64,000 bases of DNA from positions 2,790,001 through 2,854,000 of the forward strand of contig NZ_CP119766.1 of assembly GCF_030378165.1 (NCBI RefSeq). Reading direction: 5' to 3'. The notes beneath the pieces were generated by a model that was not told the origin of the DNA, searched no databases, and saw nothing but the letters and a program-made list of their open reading frames with translations. Position 1 is the stretch's first letter, and every line of letters starts with the position of its first letter. The translations under genes and the position numbers were made by a program. Of the stretch, positions 55,001 to 62,958 are shown piece after piece. The stretch comes from Flavobacterium panacagri (lineage in GTDB: Bacteria > Bacteroidota > Bacteroidia > Flavobacteriales > Flavobacteriaceae).

Positions 55001-56392
55001 ATAGTAATCTTGAAGTTCAAAAAATAGATTATTGTCAAGATTAATTAGGTTGTGTAAATGATTAATTTCGGTTTTTTTAAAATTGAATTTTATTTTCAGT
55101 GCTGTTAGCTCTTCCTCAATGTAATTTTTTAAAATTTGCGCTCTCTTTTTATTATCGTGATTTGCTTCGAGTAATATTTGCTCATATAAGAGTGTATAAT
55201 TGGGTGCGGACAATGTTGAAATACAGAAATATATATCATTGTTAACATCAAATAAAGGTCTTCTCCAAAGATATGGTCGATCAGAACTAGAAGTTAAAGC
55301 TTTCAGAATCTTTCTTATCAATATTTCATCAAAATTTGTACATGTTTTTAAGTAAGTGATTAGATGATCTTTTCTAATTTTTGCTGGAGATTGATTAACG
55401 GATGTTTCTTTTGAACTTAAAGTTTTATTTTTAAATAAAATATAGGTTAATTCAACAATTGGAATTAAAGCGCTATTTAATTGCTCAAGAGTTAATCCGT
55501 CATAATATTCTAATTTTTGATTTTGGTAATGATAATATTTACTTAATAAATGTGTAGAGATTGACAAGTTTACATCTGTTTCATCAATTGATCCCGTCAC
55601 TAAATTTATATAGTCTGAACTAATTTCGCAGTTTGTGATGCCAATCTTTTTTTTATTCAACTTTTTGTAAATATATGATAGTGGTAATCTTAATTCATAA
55701 AAGTTACTATGTGTTCTGATTTCAGATGCATGGTTTAGTAGTTTTATCCATTTTATTCCTGATATAATTTTTAATACTTCTGAGTTTTCACTTTCCTCTA
55801 AATTGCCATTTTCATAGATTAAAATTGCGTATGCGGATTCTATGTTTAAAAAAATATTTGCATAATTCCATATCAAATAGAAAAATTTTCCCAATTCTAA
55901 GTCAGTAAAACTAATACGCGGATAGTAATCTGTGTTAGTAGGATTCCATTTGTTGAATAGTGATATTAAATACCCCAAAATATCACCGCCTACTTCAATC
56001 ATATGTTGCATTGAAACTTCTGAACCATCTTCTGAAATAAATTTTGAAAATTCAATATCACCTTGGTGAAAAGCTATTTTTCCTCCCATCAATTGTTGGG
56101 TAATTAAAGGTATGATCTCGAGATGATTTTTGTTAATGCTTTTAAAAAGAAAATCTAGTAATTCATTCTTTGTAAAATTCATTTCTAAAAAACTATCAAA
56201 AATGTAATTTTGAATTTCATTTGAAATCTTATTGCAATCTATAATAAAATTTATAATGCTTGTTTCATTTTTTGAAAATTCCTCTCCGTTTTCAGATATT
56301 ATTTTTTCTGGGTTAAAATCTTCTGAAAAAGGATTTGCAAAATCATATTTTAGGATATTTAGAAGCTTCTCTGATATAGCGGACTCTGACAT
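52022..56392 (-). CDS. Large protein with C-terminal CHAT caspase-like protease domain
   Basis: 1456 residues. The C-terminal roughly 250 residues are a CHAT (caspase/separase-like) domain with the His in VNIFLAHGELG (H1316) and the Cys in IAILFICNSG (C1355). The middle (about 700-1050) is helical, repeat-like and TPR-ish (AYEASIYGALYYTSLSRYKT-like text around 890). The N-terminal 600 residues form a large unknown region, perhaps with a nuclease-like section near 430-480. CHAT proteases act in bacterial immunity, cutting partners when a sensor is triggered, as in Craspase and gasdermin systems. Here it heads an operon with an RteC-like and a small membrane protein. Confidence 0.85.
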   Translation of the reverse strand: MSESAISEKLLNILKYDFANPFSEDFNPEKIISENGEEFSKNETSIINFIIDCNKISNEIQNYIFDSFLEMNFTKNELLDFLFKSINKNHLEIIPLITQQLMGGKIAFHQGDIEFSKFISEDGSEVSMQHMIEVGGDILGYLISLFNKWNPTNTDYYPRISFTDLELGKFFYLIWNYANIFLNIESAYAILIYENGNLEESENSEVLKIISGIKWIKLLNHASEIRTHSNFYELRLPLSYIYKKLNKKKIGITNCEISSDYINLVTGSIDETDVNLSISTHLLSKYYHYQNQKLEYYDGLTLEQLNSALIPIVELTYILFKNKTLSSKETSVNQSPAKIRKDHLITYLKTCTNFDEILIRKILKALTSSSDRPYLWRRPLFDVNNDIYFCISTLSAPNYTLLYEQILLEANHDNKKRAQILKNYIEEELTALKIKFNFKKTEINHLHNLINLDNNLFFELQDYYILIETKCFDFPIESKEIHNAILEISESTFSLVEKMEVLSDYYSEKKIVPVIISNYNKFSNLNINGISIIDYSLLTNYIESGSLKRGLFSYENNQPIQKEYAEITYYKDENEFNNNFINFLSFAPPISVIRERMIWKEINLTPEGFIPKIITEAIDKIDEGDHIANRLVILENALNNKYYYDLDKRTKELYDESIEYSISNILNQIAYAEYDISVYKSDLLEIIRKCKIEGFAHMVNSLNKSFSNISYLNITEDKPFHLVSCEPDEFFVLLTKIFQSKPSNLFRLYDFTIPENLLTKEEEEKIISVALNILYTLKPEKITDQKIEDFLLQITIIKAFKNKYSLDYEFFTLCHNFIDTLNFNNKYQRARNFSEEILVISIQEEKHYYGWGLLFNCFIYQNSPYEASIYGALYYTSLSRYKTFTYSVQNDLLHNALKFYRTFNFFPMMENLNKTIDKLKLKAYDQQKFKLSYYLGIFKIASKKPEIVDESLQYLDEKINEIISFKDNGIIPWLNYLYNLKRYKEHFHIKSHEQLENIISKLEDNIDPNIVSTLLAQHFGDEENNKKNLINSLISVFETNSSNDFKFEVKHLELQTKNLLSQALKEEDIEGVLLCGIVINDNNLTFNNKYHGFNTLVKSTPEPDKEIISKLNNYLTYINGEVILTKDHLLVWLFNLNSNIYVLTINSEKNISLKELKKWDIKQMKLWSKSKKDFYFSSNNYFDLGAQDDAYRNALKTFAFTDLEITENYEEVFFCSSIDLSEFSSNLIINKGDFLNSKVPFTNIISLEWFIKNSNEYLIKEKFTSTAWIPIEDEDIPINISFKNIKPVLEKQKTNILTSRHLKKKIDTDVNIFLAHGELGFMDFKGIYTNHDSKSAIIDTKYLFGHGEIAILFICNSGVVNEDFFAQGVSSLCHDILALGYKAVIAPFWRLDITIPSYWLESFLNSFNEGYKISEAVHIANLDLGDYKENISTAFIVPEGKLAMHIYGNPNIRVAK

Positions 56393-56650
56393 AATTTTTA
56401 AAGTTTTATCAAAATAGAAAATACCAATTTACATTTTATATTGTTTGTCATACTATTTTTATAAAAAAAGATTGGTGAAAGATGTTAGGAATTTGATAGA
56501 TTTAGTAAATGAAATAATAAGTAAGATTTAAAAGTAAAACCAATTTATTATTTTGGTATTTTATAATTAGCAGATTGTAATCAAAAAGATTGTAAGAATA
56601 AAAAACGAAAAAACCGAGTATTGTGTAATTGTTATAATCCATCAATTAGT

Positions 56651-57634
56651 ATGTCAGAATTAGTTAAACGACAACATTTTGTTCCTAGAACTTATCTTAA
56701 ACACTTTGGAATTTTAAGAGGTAAAGAGTTTTTAATAAATGTACTGCCAAGTTCTGAAAATGATATGACTAAAGTATTTCAGACAAATATCAAGCGGATT
56801 GCTTTTGAAAATAATCTTTACACTATGCCAGGCGAAACAATTGAACAAAAAATGGCAATTGAAAAATTTTATGCAGATGAATTAGAACAACATTATGATA
56901 GGATTTATCAGATATTAGTTGACCCAACTAGAAATACAATAACTTCTGAGGAACGAGATTTAATTATCTCAACAGTTGTAACAATGTATTATAGAACTAC
57001 AAAATGGGTTAACCTTAGTAAAAACCTGATGAGCAGAATTTTTTTTCAAATGTTTGAAATTTGTAAAGAAACTGGTAAAGATTACTTTATGTATGAAAAT
57101 GAAAAAATTTCTATTGCAGGCAAGAGTCTTGAAGAGTTTTCAAAAGAATTTAATGATACCCGTCAACCTTTAATGATTTTAGAGCAATTAGAAACAGCTT
57201 ATAAACTAATTGCTTTACGAACTAAATTTGATGCAATTGTTGTCGCTAAATTGAATAGTGAAAATTGTGAATATGTTACTAGTGATAATCCTGTCATTGC
57301 AAGCAATCCATCTGGCGAAAGATTAATCCCTTTTAATCACGAAAATTTATTATACTTACCTTTAGACTCTAAACATATGCTTATGCTAATCCCTGAAGTT
57401 GTAGAAGGTAATGAAAATAAAATTTTTAGAAAGTTATACAACGATTATAGAAGTAAATTCTCTAGGATAACTTCTAATTTTCAACAGATGGCAAATTCGG
57501 AAAATTTTATTTTCGGATCAGAAGCAAGTCTTCATTTGTATTTAAAAACGAAATCTCTAACGGAAGATCCCTTAACAGATAAACAAATTAGTGATCCCAA
57601 TATTATTGAAAAAATTTTATCTCAAATAGATTAA
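56651..57634 (+). CDS. DUF4238 family protein
   Basis: 327 residues from ATG 56651 (an earlier in-frame start at 56621 adds ten residues with no support). The opening MSELVKRQHFVPRTYLKHFG is the DUF4238 signature, and CEYVTSDNPVIASNPSG is the conserved central strand. Function unknown; members are frequent in accessory and defence islands. It is divergent from the CHAT operon and is separated by 140 bp from the ABC-3C operon, which has its own promoter. Confidence 0.87.
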   Translation: MSELVKRQHFVPRTYLKHFGILRGKEFLINVLPSSENDMTKVFQTNIKRIAFENNLYTMPGETIEQKMAIEKFYADELEQHYDRIYQILVDPTRNTITSEERDLIISTVVTMYYRTTKWVNLSKNLMSRIFFQMFEICKETGKDYFMYENEKISIAGKSLEEFSKEFNDTRQPLMILEQLETAYKLIALRTKFDAIVVAKLNSENCEYVTSDNPVIASNPSGERLIPFNHENLLYLPLDSKHMLMLIPEVVEGNENKIFRKLYNDYRSKFSRITSNFQQMANSENFIFGSEASLHLYLKTKSLTEDPLTDKQISDPNIIEKILSQID

Positions 57635-57670
57635 AAAAGTTACCAAAAAAAGAATCATTTGTTTATCTAA

Positions 57671-57714
57671 TACGGTTTTCCGTAATAAAAAGATATTAAA
57701 TTCTTTTACATTTG
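57671..57714 (+). promoter_or_regulatory. Promoter with TACGGTTTTCCGTA palindrome, ABC-3C operon
   Basis: Palindrome at 57671-57684, exact 22-bp gap, then TACATTTG (57707-57714), a TAnnTTTG match. The start codon is 60 bp further on. The same design precedes the genes starting at 7862 and 18312. Confidence 0.78.
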
Positions 57715-57773
57715 AAAATATTTTTTTTACGCTTTTTTTTTATTAAAATTTAATTTTATTACTTCTGAATCCA

Positions 57774-58886
57774 ATGATATTAAGTGAAACAATAGATCCT
57801 TTAACCAATATTATTAAAACTAAGATTCTAATTTTACCAGCACACCATGGTGACTGTTTTATTGTTAAAACATTTGATAAACAACAAAATGAATTTAACA
57901 TTCTGATAGATGGGGGTACAGCAAAAACTTTTGAAGATGTTTTGAAGAAAGAACTTAAAAAGATTTCTTTTATAGACATTGTTGTTCTCACTCATATTGA
58001 TTCAGATCATATTGCTGGATTAATAAAATTTGTTAAACATGCATTTTTTAAACCAAGTCAAATAGGTAAATATTGGTTTAATTCCAGAAATATAAAATTT
58101 ATAAGCAAAGGTGATAATATCAGCAGTGGACAAGTTACAACGTTTGAGGAATTATTGATTGATAAAGGCGATATTAAAGACAAGTTGGAGGAAGAAATTA
58201 TTATAGGAAGTAAACCAATGTTGCCGGAAGGAATCAGTATTGAGATCATTTCCCCTTCTAGAGAAATACTTGACAAATTGTATTTAAAATGGCCAGATTT
58301 AAGTAGTGAATATTTAAAAAAAATGGAAGATATAAGTATTTCTTCAACGGTTAAACCTTCTCAAATTGATCGTGGAACTCTACAAGATTTAGCATTACTA
58401 GATGATAGTCCTGATAAAGATATAATGGCTGATATTATTAATAGCTCGTCAATAGCTTTTATTTTGAAAACTTTTGACATGAGTATCTTGTTTCTTGGAG
58501 ATGCACATCCTCATTTAATAGAACAGATTTTATCAGCTAAATATTCAATAGAAAATAAATTAGTGGTAGATTATGTTAAGATATCACATCATGGTAGCAA
58601 AAACAATACGACAAATGCTCTTTTGGATATGATAGACTGTGATAAATTTATAATCTCAACAAATGGAGGTAACTCAACTCATACCCATCCTGATAGAGAA
58701 ACAATCGCCCGTATAATACATCATCCTGAAAGAGTAAAATCGAAGTATAATAAGCACCGTAAGATTTACTTGAATTATAAAATAGATGCTATTGAAAAAA
58801 AGGCAGGAAAATTCATATGCGATTCAGATAAGGAGGTTGGAAATTGGGAATTGGTTGAAAATACAAACATTTTAGAAAATGAATGA
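57774..58886 (+). CDS. MBL-fold hydrolase, first gene of ABC-3C-like operon
   Basis: 370 residues, a ComEC/Rec2-like metallo-beta-lactamase fold. LPAHHGDCFIVKTFD opens the domain; VLTHIDSDHIAGL carries the zinc motif HxDxDH (H74-H79); LFLGDAH and ISHHGSKNNT are the later metal ligands. No membrane part, unlike ComEC. A likely hydrolase effector (nucleic acid, nucleotide or lipid). Its stop overlaps the protease gene by 8 bp, so it belongs to the same operon. Confidence 0.9.
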   Translation: MILSETIDPLTNIIKTKILILPAHHGDCFIVKTFDKQQNEFNILIDGGTAKTFEDVLKKELKKISFIDIVVLTHIDSDHIAGLIKFVKHAFFKPSQIGKYWFNSRNIKFISKGDNISSGQVTTFEELLIDKGDIKDKLEEEIIIGSKPMLPEGISIEIISPSREILDKLYLKWPDLSSEYLKKMEDISISSTVKPSQIDRGTLQDLALLDDSPDKDIMADIINSSSIAFILKTFDMSILFLGDAHPHLIEQILSAKYSIENKLVVDYVKISHHGSKNNTTNALLDMIDCDKFIISTNGGNSTHTHPDRETIARIIHHPERVKSKYNKHRKIYLNYKIDAIEKKAGKFICDSDKEVGNWELVENTNILENE

Positions 58887-59985
58887 AGCAATTTTAAGTA
58901 ATCTCTGTGTAAGAATAACAATTATAATCAATAATAAAGAAGTTAATCACGGTACGGGTACTTTAGTGAAAGGCAAAGAAGGCTTTTTTGTAATTACGGC
59001 GCACCATTGTATTTATGGTGATAAAAATGAATACGAAAATGTTAATATCGGAGAAATAATTATAGAAAAACAAACAGCTTTTAATGCCCCTTTTTATCGA
59101 ATTGAAATTGATAGAATAACAGCATCAAATCCCAATGATGATTGGGTTATCATTAAAGTGAAATTACAAAATGAGGATGAATTGTATGCAAATGTAATGG
59201 TTTCGAATAGTTTTAACATTAATAATCCTGTGCATTTTTTGGGATTTCAATTTGTGAATAGGGAAGAATATAGGTCATTTAAAAGTAGAGTTCTCAACGA
59301 AATATCTGGTAAAGAATTTCGTATTACTTTAGCAGATCAGGATAATTTTAAAGGAGGTGCAGATGATGCAAAAGGGTTATCTGGGAGTGGAGCATTCATT
59401 TTAAATGATGGACGAATTTATCTTGTAGGACTTCTAAAAAAGGTAAAGGGGGATGAAGCATTTAATAATGATATTAAATGCTGTGCAATAACTGATATTG
59501 CACATGAGATTGGTCTTGATCTTATGGATATAAAAATAGATAATTCGATAGATAATTGGGGAAGTGATCAATTTGGCGAAATTATAGTTACAGATGTAAG
59601 AGATTTGATTGAAAAAATTAAAGCTGTTAATAGTAGTTTTTCTCAAACTAGGATAGATAGGCTTTGTCGTCAACTTGCATTAGGGAAATCAGAATTGGCA
59701 AATATTTTTGAACGCGATATGAGCGCAATAAAATATAGAATTTTCGAGGAATGTCAAGAGGTGTTGGAGAATTTTGTTGAAGAAAATTCAGGTGCTGTTT
59801 TATCAAATAATCAAATTGAGGATCTGATAGGTAGTTTTACGAATAAAGGAATTGAGATTATCAGAGTTAAATCGAAAAGGTATAGATATCCTAACCTAGA
59901 TGATAATTTGATACGTCAGATTGTGTTGGATCTTATTAATGAATGTTACCTTTCTTTTGACAAACAAGGAATATATGAAAACTAG
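58879..59985 (+). CDS. Trypsin-like protease with ABC-3C-type C-terminal domain
   Basis: 368 residues. The N-terminal roughly 215 residues are a chymotrypsin-fold serine protease: FVITAHHCIYG (H43), NPNDDWVIIKV (D88) and GLSGSGAFI (S168), a complete triad in an order normal for the family. The C-terminal roughly 130 residues (IDRLCRQLALGKSELANIFE; helical) fit the helical C-terminal domains that link effectors to ABC-three-component systems. No signal peptide, so it acts in the cytoplasm. Overlaps both neighbours. Confidence 0.88.
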   Translation: MNEAILSNLCVRITIIINNKEVNHGTGTLVKGKEGFFVITAHHCIYGDKNEYENVNIGEIIIEKQTAFNAPFYRIEIDRITASNPNDDWVIIKVKLQNEDELYANVMVSNSFNINNPVHFLGFQFVNREEYRSFKSRVLNEISGKEFRITLADQDNFKGGADDAKGLSGSGAFILNDGRIYLVGLLKKVKGDEAFNNDIKCCAITDIAHEIGLDLMDIKIDNSIDNWGSDQFGEIIVTDVRDLIEKIKAVNSSFSQTRIDRLCRQLALGKSELANIFERDMSAIKYRIFEECQEVLENFVEENSGAVLSNNQIEDLIGSFTNKGIEIIRVKSKRYRYPNLDDNLIRQIVLDLINECYLSFDKQGIYEN

Positions 59986-60478
59986 AAACTCAGCAAAGAA
60001 ACGATTAATGTTTATTCAGAAAGAAGATTACAATTTTCTGGCATATAGCACAATAATATTATTGTATAAATTGAATTGTACATCTGAGTCTAATAGATTT
60101 AGAGATTTTAGAAAGATAGCCTATCTCGTTGATTTTATAAATGAAGGCGGAATACCTGATGACTTCTCACAAAAAGACCTAACAAATATTTATGTTAAGG
60201 CACAAATAAAGAAAAAACTAATGCATCATCTAGTTATAATTTTAAAAAATAAAAACTATATCAAGGTTTCCTTAAATGAATCTTCAAAAACCATTGATCT
60301 TTGGCTTAATAAAGAGGAAGTACCGACAGATTTTTTTGACGAGGTAATCTTTCAAAAAGAAATGCAGAATGTAAATGATTTGAAGAGTGTCATGACAGCA
60401 GGTATAAGAAGCATTACAATTAAGAAATTAGTAGAGAAGATTTTCAACAAAAATAATGTATTAACGTGGGAAGTTTAA
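59975..60478 (+). CDS. ABC-three-component middle component
   Basis: 167 residues. ATG 59975 is chosen because AAGGA lies just upstream and it overlaps the protease stop by 11 bp; an earlier in-frame start would overlap by 65 bp. Helical winged-helix-like protein (FRDFRKIAYLVDFINEGGIP) of the size and position expected for the middle component of ABC-3C systems, which bridges ATPase and effector. The call rests mostly on context. Overlaps the ATPase gene by 13 bp. Confidence 0.75.
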   Translation: MKTRNSAKKRLMFIQKEDYNFLAYSTIILLYKLNCTSESNRFRDFRKIAYLVDFINEGGIPDDFSQKDLTNIYVKAQIKKKLMHHLVIILKNKNYIKVSLNESSKTIDLWLNKEEVPTDFFDEVIFQKEMQNVNDLKSVMTAGIRSITIKKLVEKIFNKNNVLTWEV

Positions 60479-62370
60479 TTATTAAAAAGGTCAAATATTC
60501 AGGTGAAAAATACTCTTATGAATCTCCTGAATTACAAGAAGGAATTAATGTAATCCTTGGAGACAATGATTCTGGAAAAAGTACTTTTAGTTATTTTATT
60601 GAATATGCACTTGGCGGAAAAGTAAAACCTTTTGAAGATGATACTGATGGATCACGTTATTCATTAATTATAGAGGATGTAAATAATTTTGTGCAAATTG
60701 ATGTTCTAATTGATCAAACTCCTTATTCCATTAAGAGATTCATTAATCACCAAGACATTTTTATAGATAATGGAGACATAATAGAGAAATTTCCCATTAA
60801 TAGAAAACCAGGGATAGCTATTTTTTCTGATTGGCTATTAGGAAAACTTCATATTCCAGTATTTGAAATGTATCTTGGTGCCTCTCATTGGTATTTTAAT
60901 TTTAATGATCTTTTTAGGCTACTTAACTACGATCAAAATACAGAACCAAGAAAGATTTATAAATCTCCAGTTGCTGAAAATTACATAGCAGATTCAATTA
61001 TTATTAGAAAATCAATTTTCGAAATTCTTTTAGGAATTTCATCTGCGGAATACTTTAAAAAACTTGATATCGCAAAAGCGGCATTAAAAAAAAGGGATAC
61101 TGCGAAAGCTTTATACGAAAATTATAAGGCAAATCATGAAATATATGAATCAAGTGATAAGCTCAATGAAATTAAAAATGAAATTTCCATTAATTTAAAA
61201 AATTTAGAACTTGAACGTGATTCATATTTAAGGAAAGAAACAAATGTTAATGACAAAATAGGAGAATTATCCGATATACAAGCAAAATTATTATCTCTCG
61301 AATTAAGAAACTCAGAAGATAGAGTATTTCTTAGCACGCTCCAAAATGAACAAACAAAAGTAAATCAGTTACATTATAATTTAGAACAAGAGATTTATCA
61401 GATTCAAAAAATTATTTTCACACATGACAAATTAGATTTGTTTTCAATGGAAGTATGTCCATTTTGTATGAATAAAAAAGATGTCGAAGAAGGTATTTGC
61501 ATATGTGGATCAAAATTCAATGATGATGATTATGAAAAATTTGTTTACCACTCCAGTGAATATAAAGAGATTTTGTCTCATAAAGAGAAAAGTATTAATG
61601 CTATTACTCTGGCAAAAGAAGCTTATCAAAAAGATATAGATGAAAAAAATCAAAATATTCTCAATAATTTATTGCTTATAAAAGATTATACTAATAAGTT
61701 AAAAATAATAATTGAAACAGCGGAATTTGCTGGAAATACGACAATTGTAGATGGGTATAATGATAAAATTCTCAAGTTGAGAGAAACCTTATTACAAATA
61801 GACTTCAGCTTAAAAACAAGCTCTCAGTTGGCAGAACTCAAAAAAGATTTTGACGAAAAAAACAAAAAATTTGCAATCGTTCAAGAAGAATTGAAGAAGG
61901 CAAAAGCAGAATATGACAAGAATAATTTGAGTACAATTGAAGAATTCAATACTGTTTATAATGATTTATTATCTAAGTCTTCATATGAAAGCACTAGTGC
62001 TCATATTGATGAAGATTATATGCCATTTATAGATAACCGCGAATACAAAGCTAAAAGTGGTGATGTTCCTAAACGATTAATGTACTACTTTACAATTTTA
62101 AGCCTTGCGCTTAAGTTATCTTCTGTAAAACATCCTAGATTCTTATTAATTGATACTCCAGAAGATTCTGGAATAGATACAGATCATCTAAATCAAAATT
62201 TAGAGCTATTAGAATATGCTATTCACTTAGGTAAACAGAAAGATGGTAGGATAAACAGTTTCCAAGTAATTTTAACTACAGGATATGGTAAATTTCCAGA
62301 TTCATTTGAAAAATATGTTGTAGAAAAATTTTCAACAAAAGAAAATAATTATATTTTAAAGCCTAATTGA
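60466..62370 (+). CDS. SMC-like ABC ATPase of ABC-3C system
   Basis: 634 residues from GTG 60466. Walker A GDNDSGKSTF (G32-T40) at the N-terminus; a long coiled coil (about 200-300 and 385-500) interrupted by a zinc-hook-like hinge, MEVCPFCMNKK then CICG; Walker B region PRFLLIDTPEDSG at the C-terminus. Architecture as in Rad50/SMC-type ATPases of ABC-three-component systems. It would sense a nucleic-acid or phage trigger and release the protease and MBL effectors. Translationally coupled to the middle component. No clear intrinsic terminator follows. Confidence 0.92.
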   Translation: MGSLIIKKVKYSGEKYSYESPELQEGINVILGDNDSGKSTFSYFIEYALGGKVKPFEDDTDGSRYSLIIEDVNNFVQIDVLIDQTPYSIKRFINHQDIFIDNGDIIEKFPINRKPGIAIFSDWLLGKLHIPVFEMYLGASHWYFNFNDLFRLLNYDQNTEPRKIYKSPVAENYIADSIIIRKSIFEILLGISSAEYFKKLDIAKAALKKRDTAKALYENYKANHEIYESSDKLNEIKNEISINLKNLELERDSYLRKETNVNDKIGELSDIQAKLLSLELRNSEDRVFLSTLQNEQTKVNQLHYNLEQEIYQIQKIIFTHDKLDLFSMEVCPFCMNKKDVEEGICICGSKFNDDDYEKFVYHSSEYKEILSHKEKSINAITLAKEAYQKDIDEKNQNILNNLLLIKDYTNKLKIIIETAEFAGNTTIVDGYNDKILKLRETLLQIDFSLKTSSQLAELKKDFDEKNKKFAIVQEELKKAKAEYDKNNLSTIEEFNTVYNDLLSKSSYESTSAHIDEDYMPFIDNREYKAKSGDVPKRLMYYFTILSLALKLSSVKHPRFLLIDTPEDSGIDTDHLNQNLELLEYAIHLGKQKDGRINSFQVILTTGYGKFPDSFEKYVVEKFSTKENNYILKPN

Positions 62371-62461
62371 ATAATCGGTTATAAAATATAATTTCACTAT
62401 AAATCTCATGTTTTTTTTTAGAATGTAACAAGTAATGTTATACCCTTCTATAGTGATAATA

Positions 62462-62791
62462 TTAATGAGATCTATTTTTTAGGAGTAGATTATATTCTTC
62501 TAAGAGTTTTAAATATTTATTTTTCCAATATTCAGCTTGCGACTCATCAATTTGATAATCTGTTGTTGCTTCAGCTATGGCTTTATTAAATGGAGAAAAT
62601 TCTTTTATTTCTTCTTTGAAATCATAATGAATAATCTTTCCTATTTCTAGTACTAAATCTAAAGAAACATTACTGTTTTCAAATAAAAGATACATCCATC
62701 GTCTACTTTTAGATAATCTTTTGGCTACTTCACTAATTGGAATTCCGCTATTATAAACTGCTTTCTTAATTATTTCTCCTCTATGTTGCAT
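62462..62791 (-). CDS. Helix-turn-helix regulator
   Basis: 109 residues. ISEVAKRLSKSRRWMYLLFE is an XRE-like helix-turn-helix (about 17-45); the C-terminal end is a coiled coil (EYWKNKYLKLLEEYNLLLKN). It converges on the ABC-3C operon and is divergent from the 62959 gene. The palindrome ACACATATGTGT at 62841-62852 in the divergent region may be its operator. Confidence 0.82.
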   Translation of the reverse strand: MQHRGEIIKKAVYNSGIPISEVAKRLSKSRRWMYLLFENSNVSLDLVLEIGKIIHYDFKEEIKEFSPFNKAIAEATTDYQIDESQAEYWKNKYLKLLEEYNLLLKNRSH

Positions 62792-62840
62792 AATTCAAAG
62801 ATGGATACTTTGTTGTGAAATTATTTTCACTAATATTGCA

Positions 62841-62852
62841 CACATATGTGTA
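62841..62852. promoter_or_regulatory. Palindrome ACACATATGTGT, candidate operator
   Basis: Perfect 12-bp palindrome between the divergent HTH gene and the 62959 gene, with a nearby TATATTTG -7 element at 62871-62878 on the plus strand. A repressor bound here could control both genes. Confidence 0.5.
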
Positions 62853-62870
62853 TTAATTATTGTTTTTACT

Positions 62871-62878
62871 ATATTTGT
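62871..62878 (+). promoter_or_regulatory. -7 element of the 62959 gene
   Basis: TATATTTG, a full match to TAnnTTTG, 80 bp upstream of the start codon. Confidence 0.5.
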
Positions 62879-62958
62879 TTTAAAATATTATTCATTTGTG
62901 TGAAATAAATGTGCAAAAAAAATGGATTAATATTTAAACTTTTTAAAACAATATCAAT

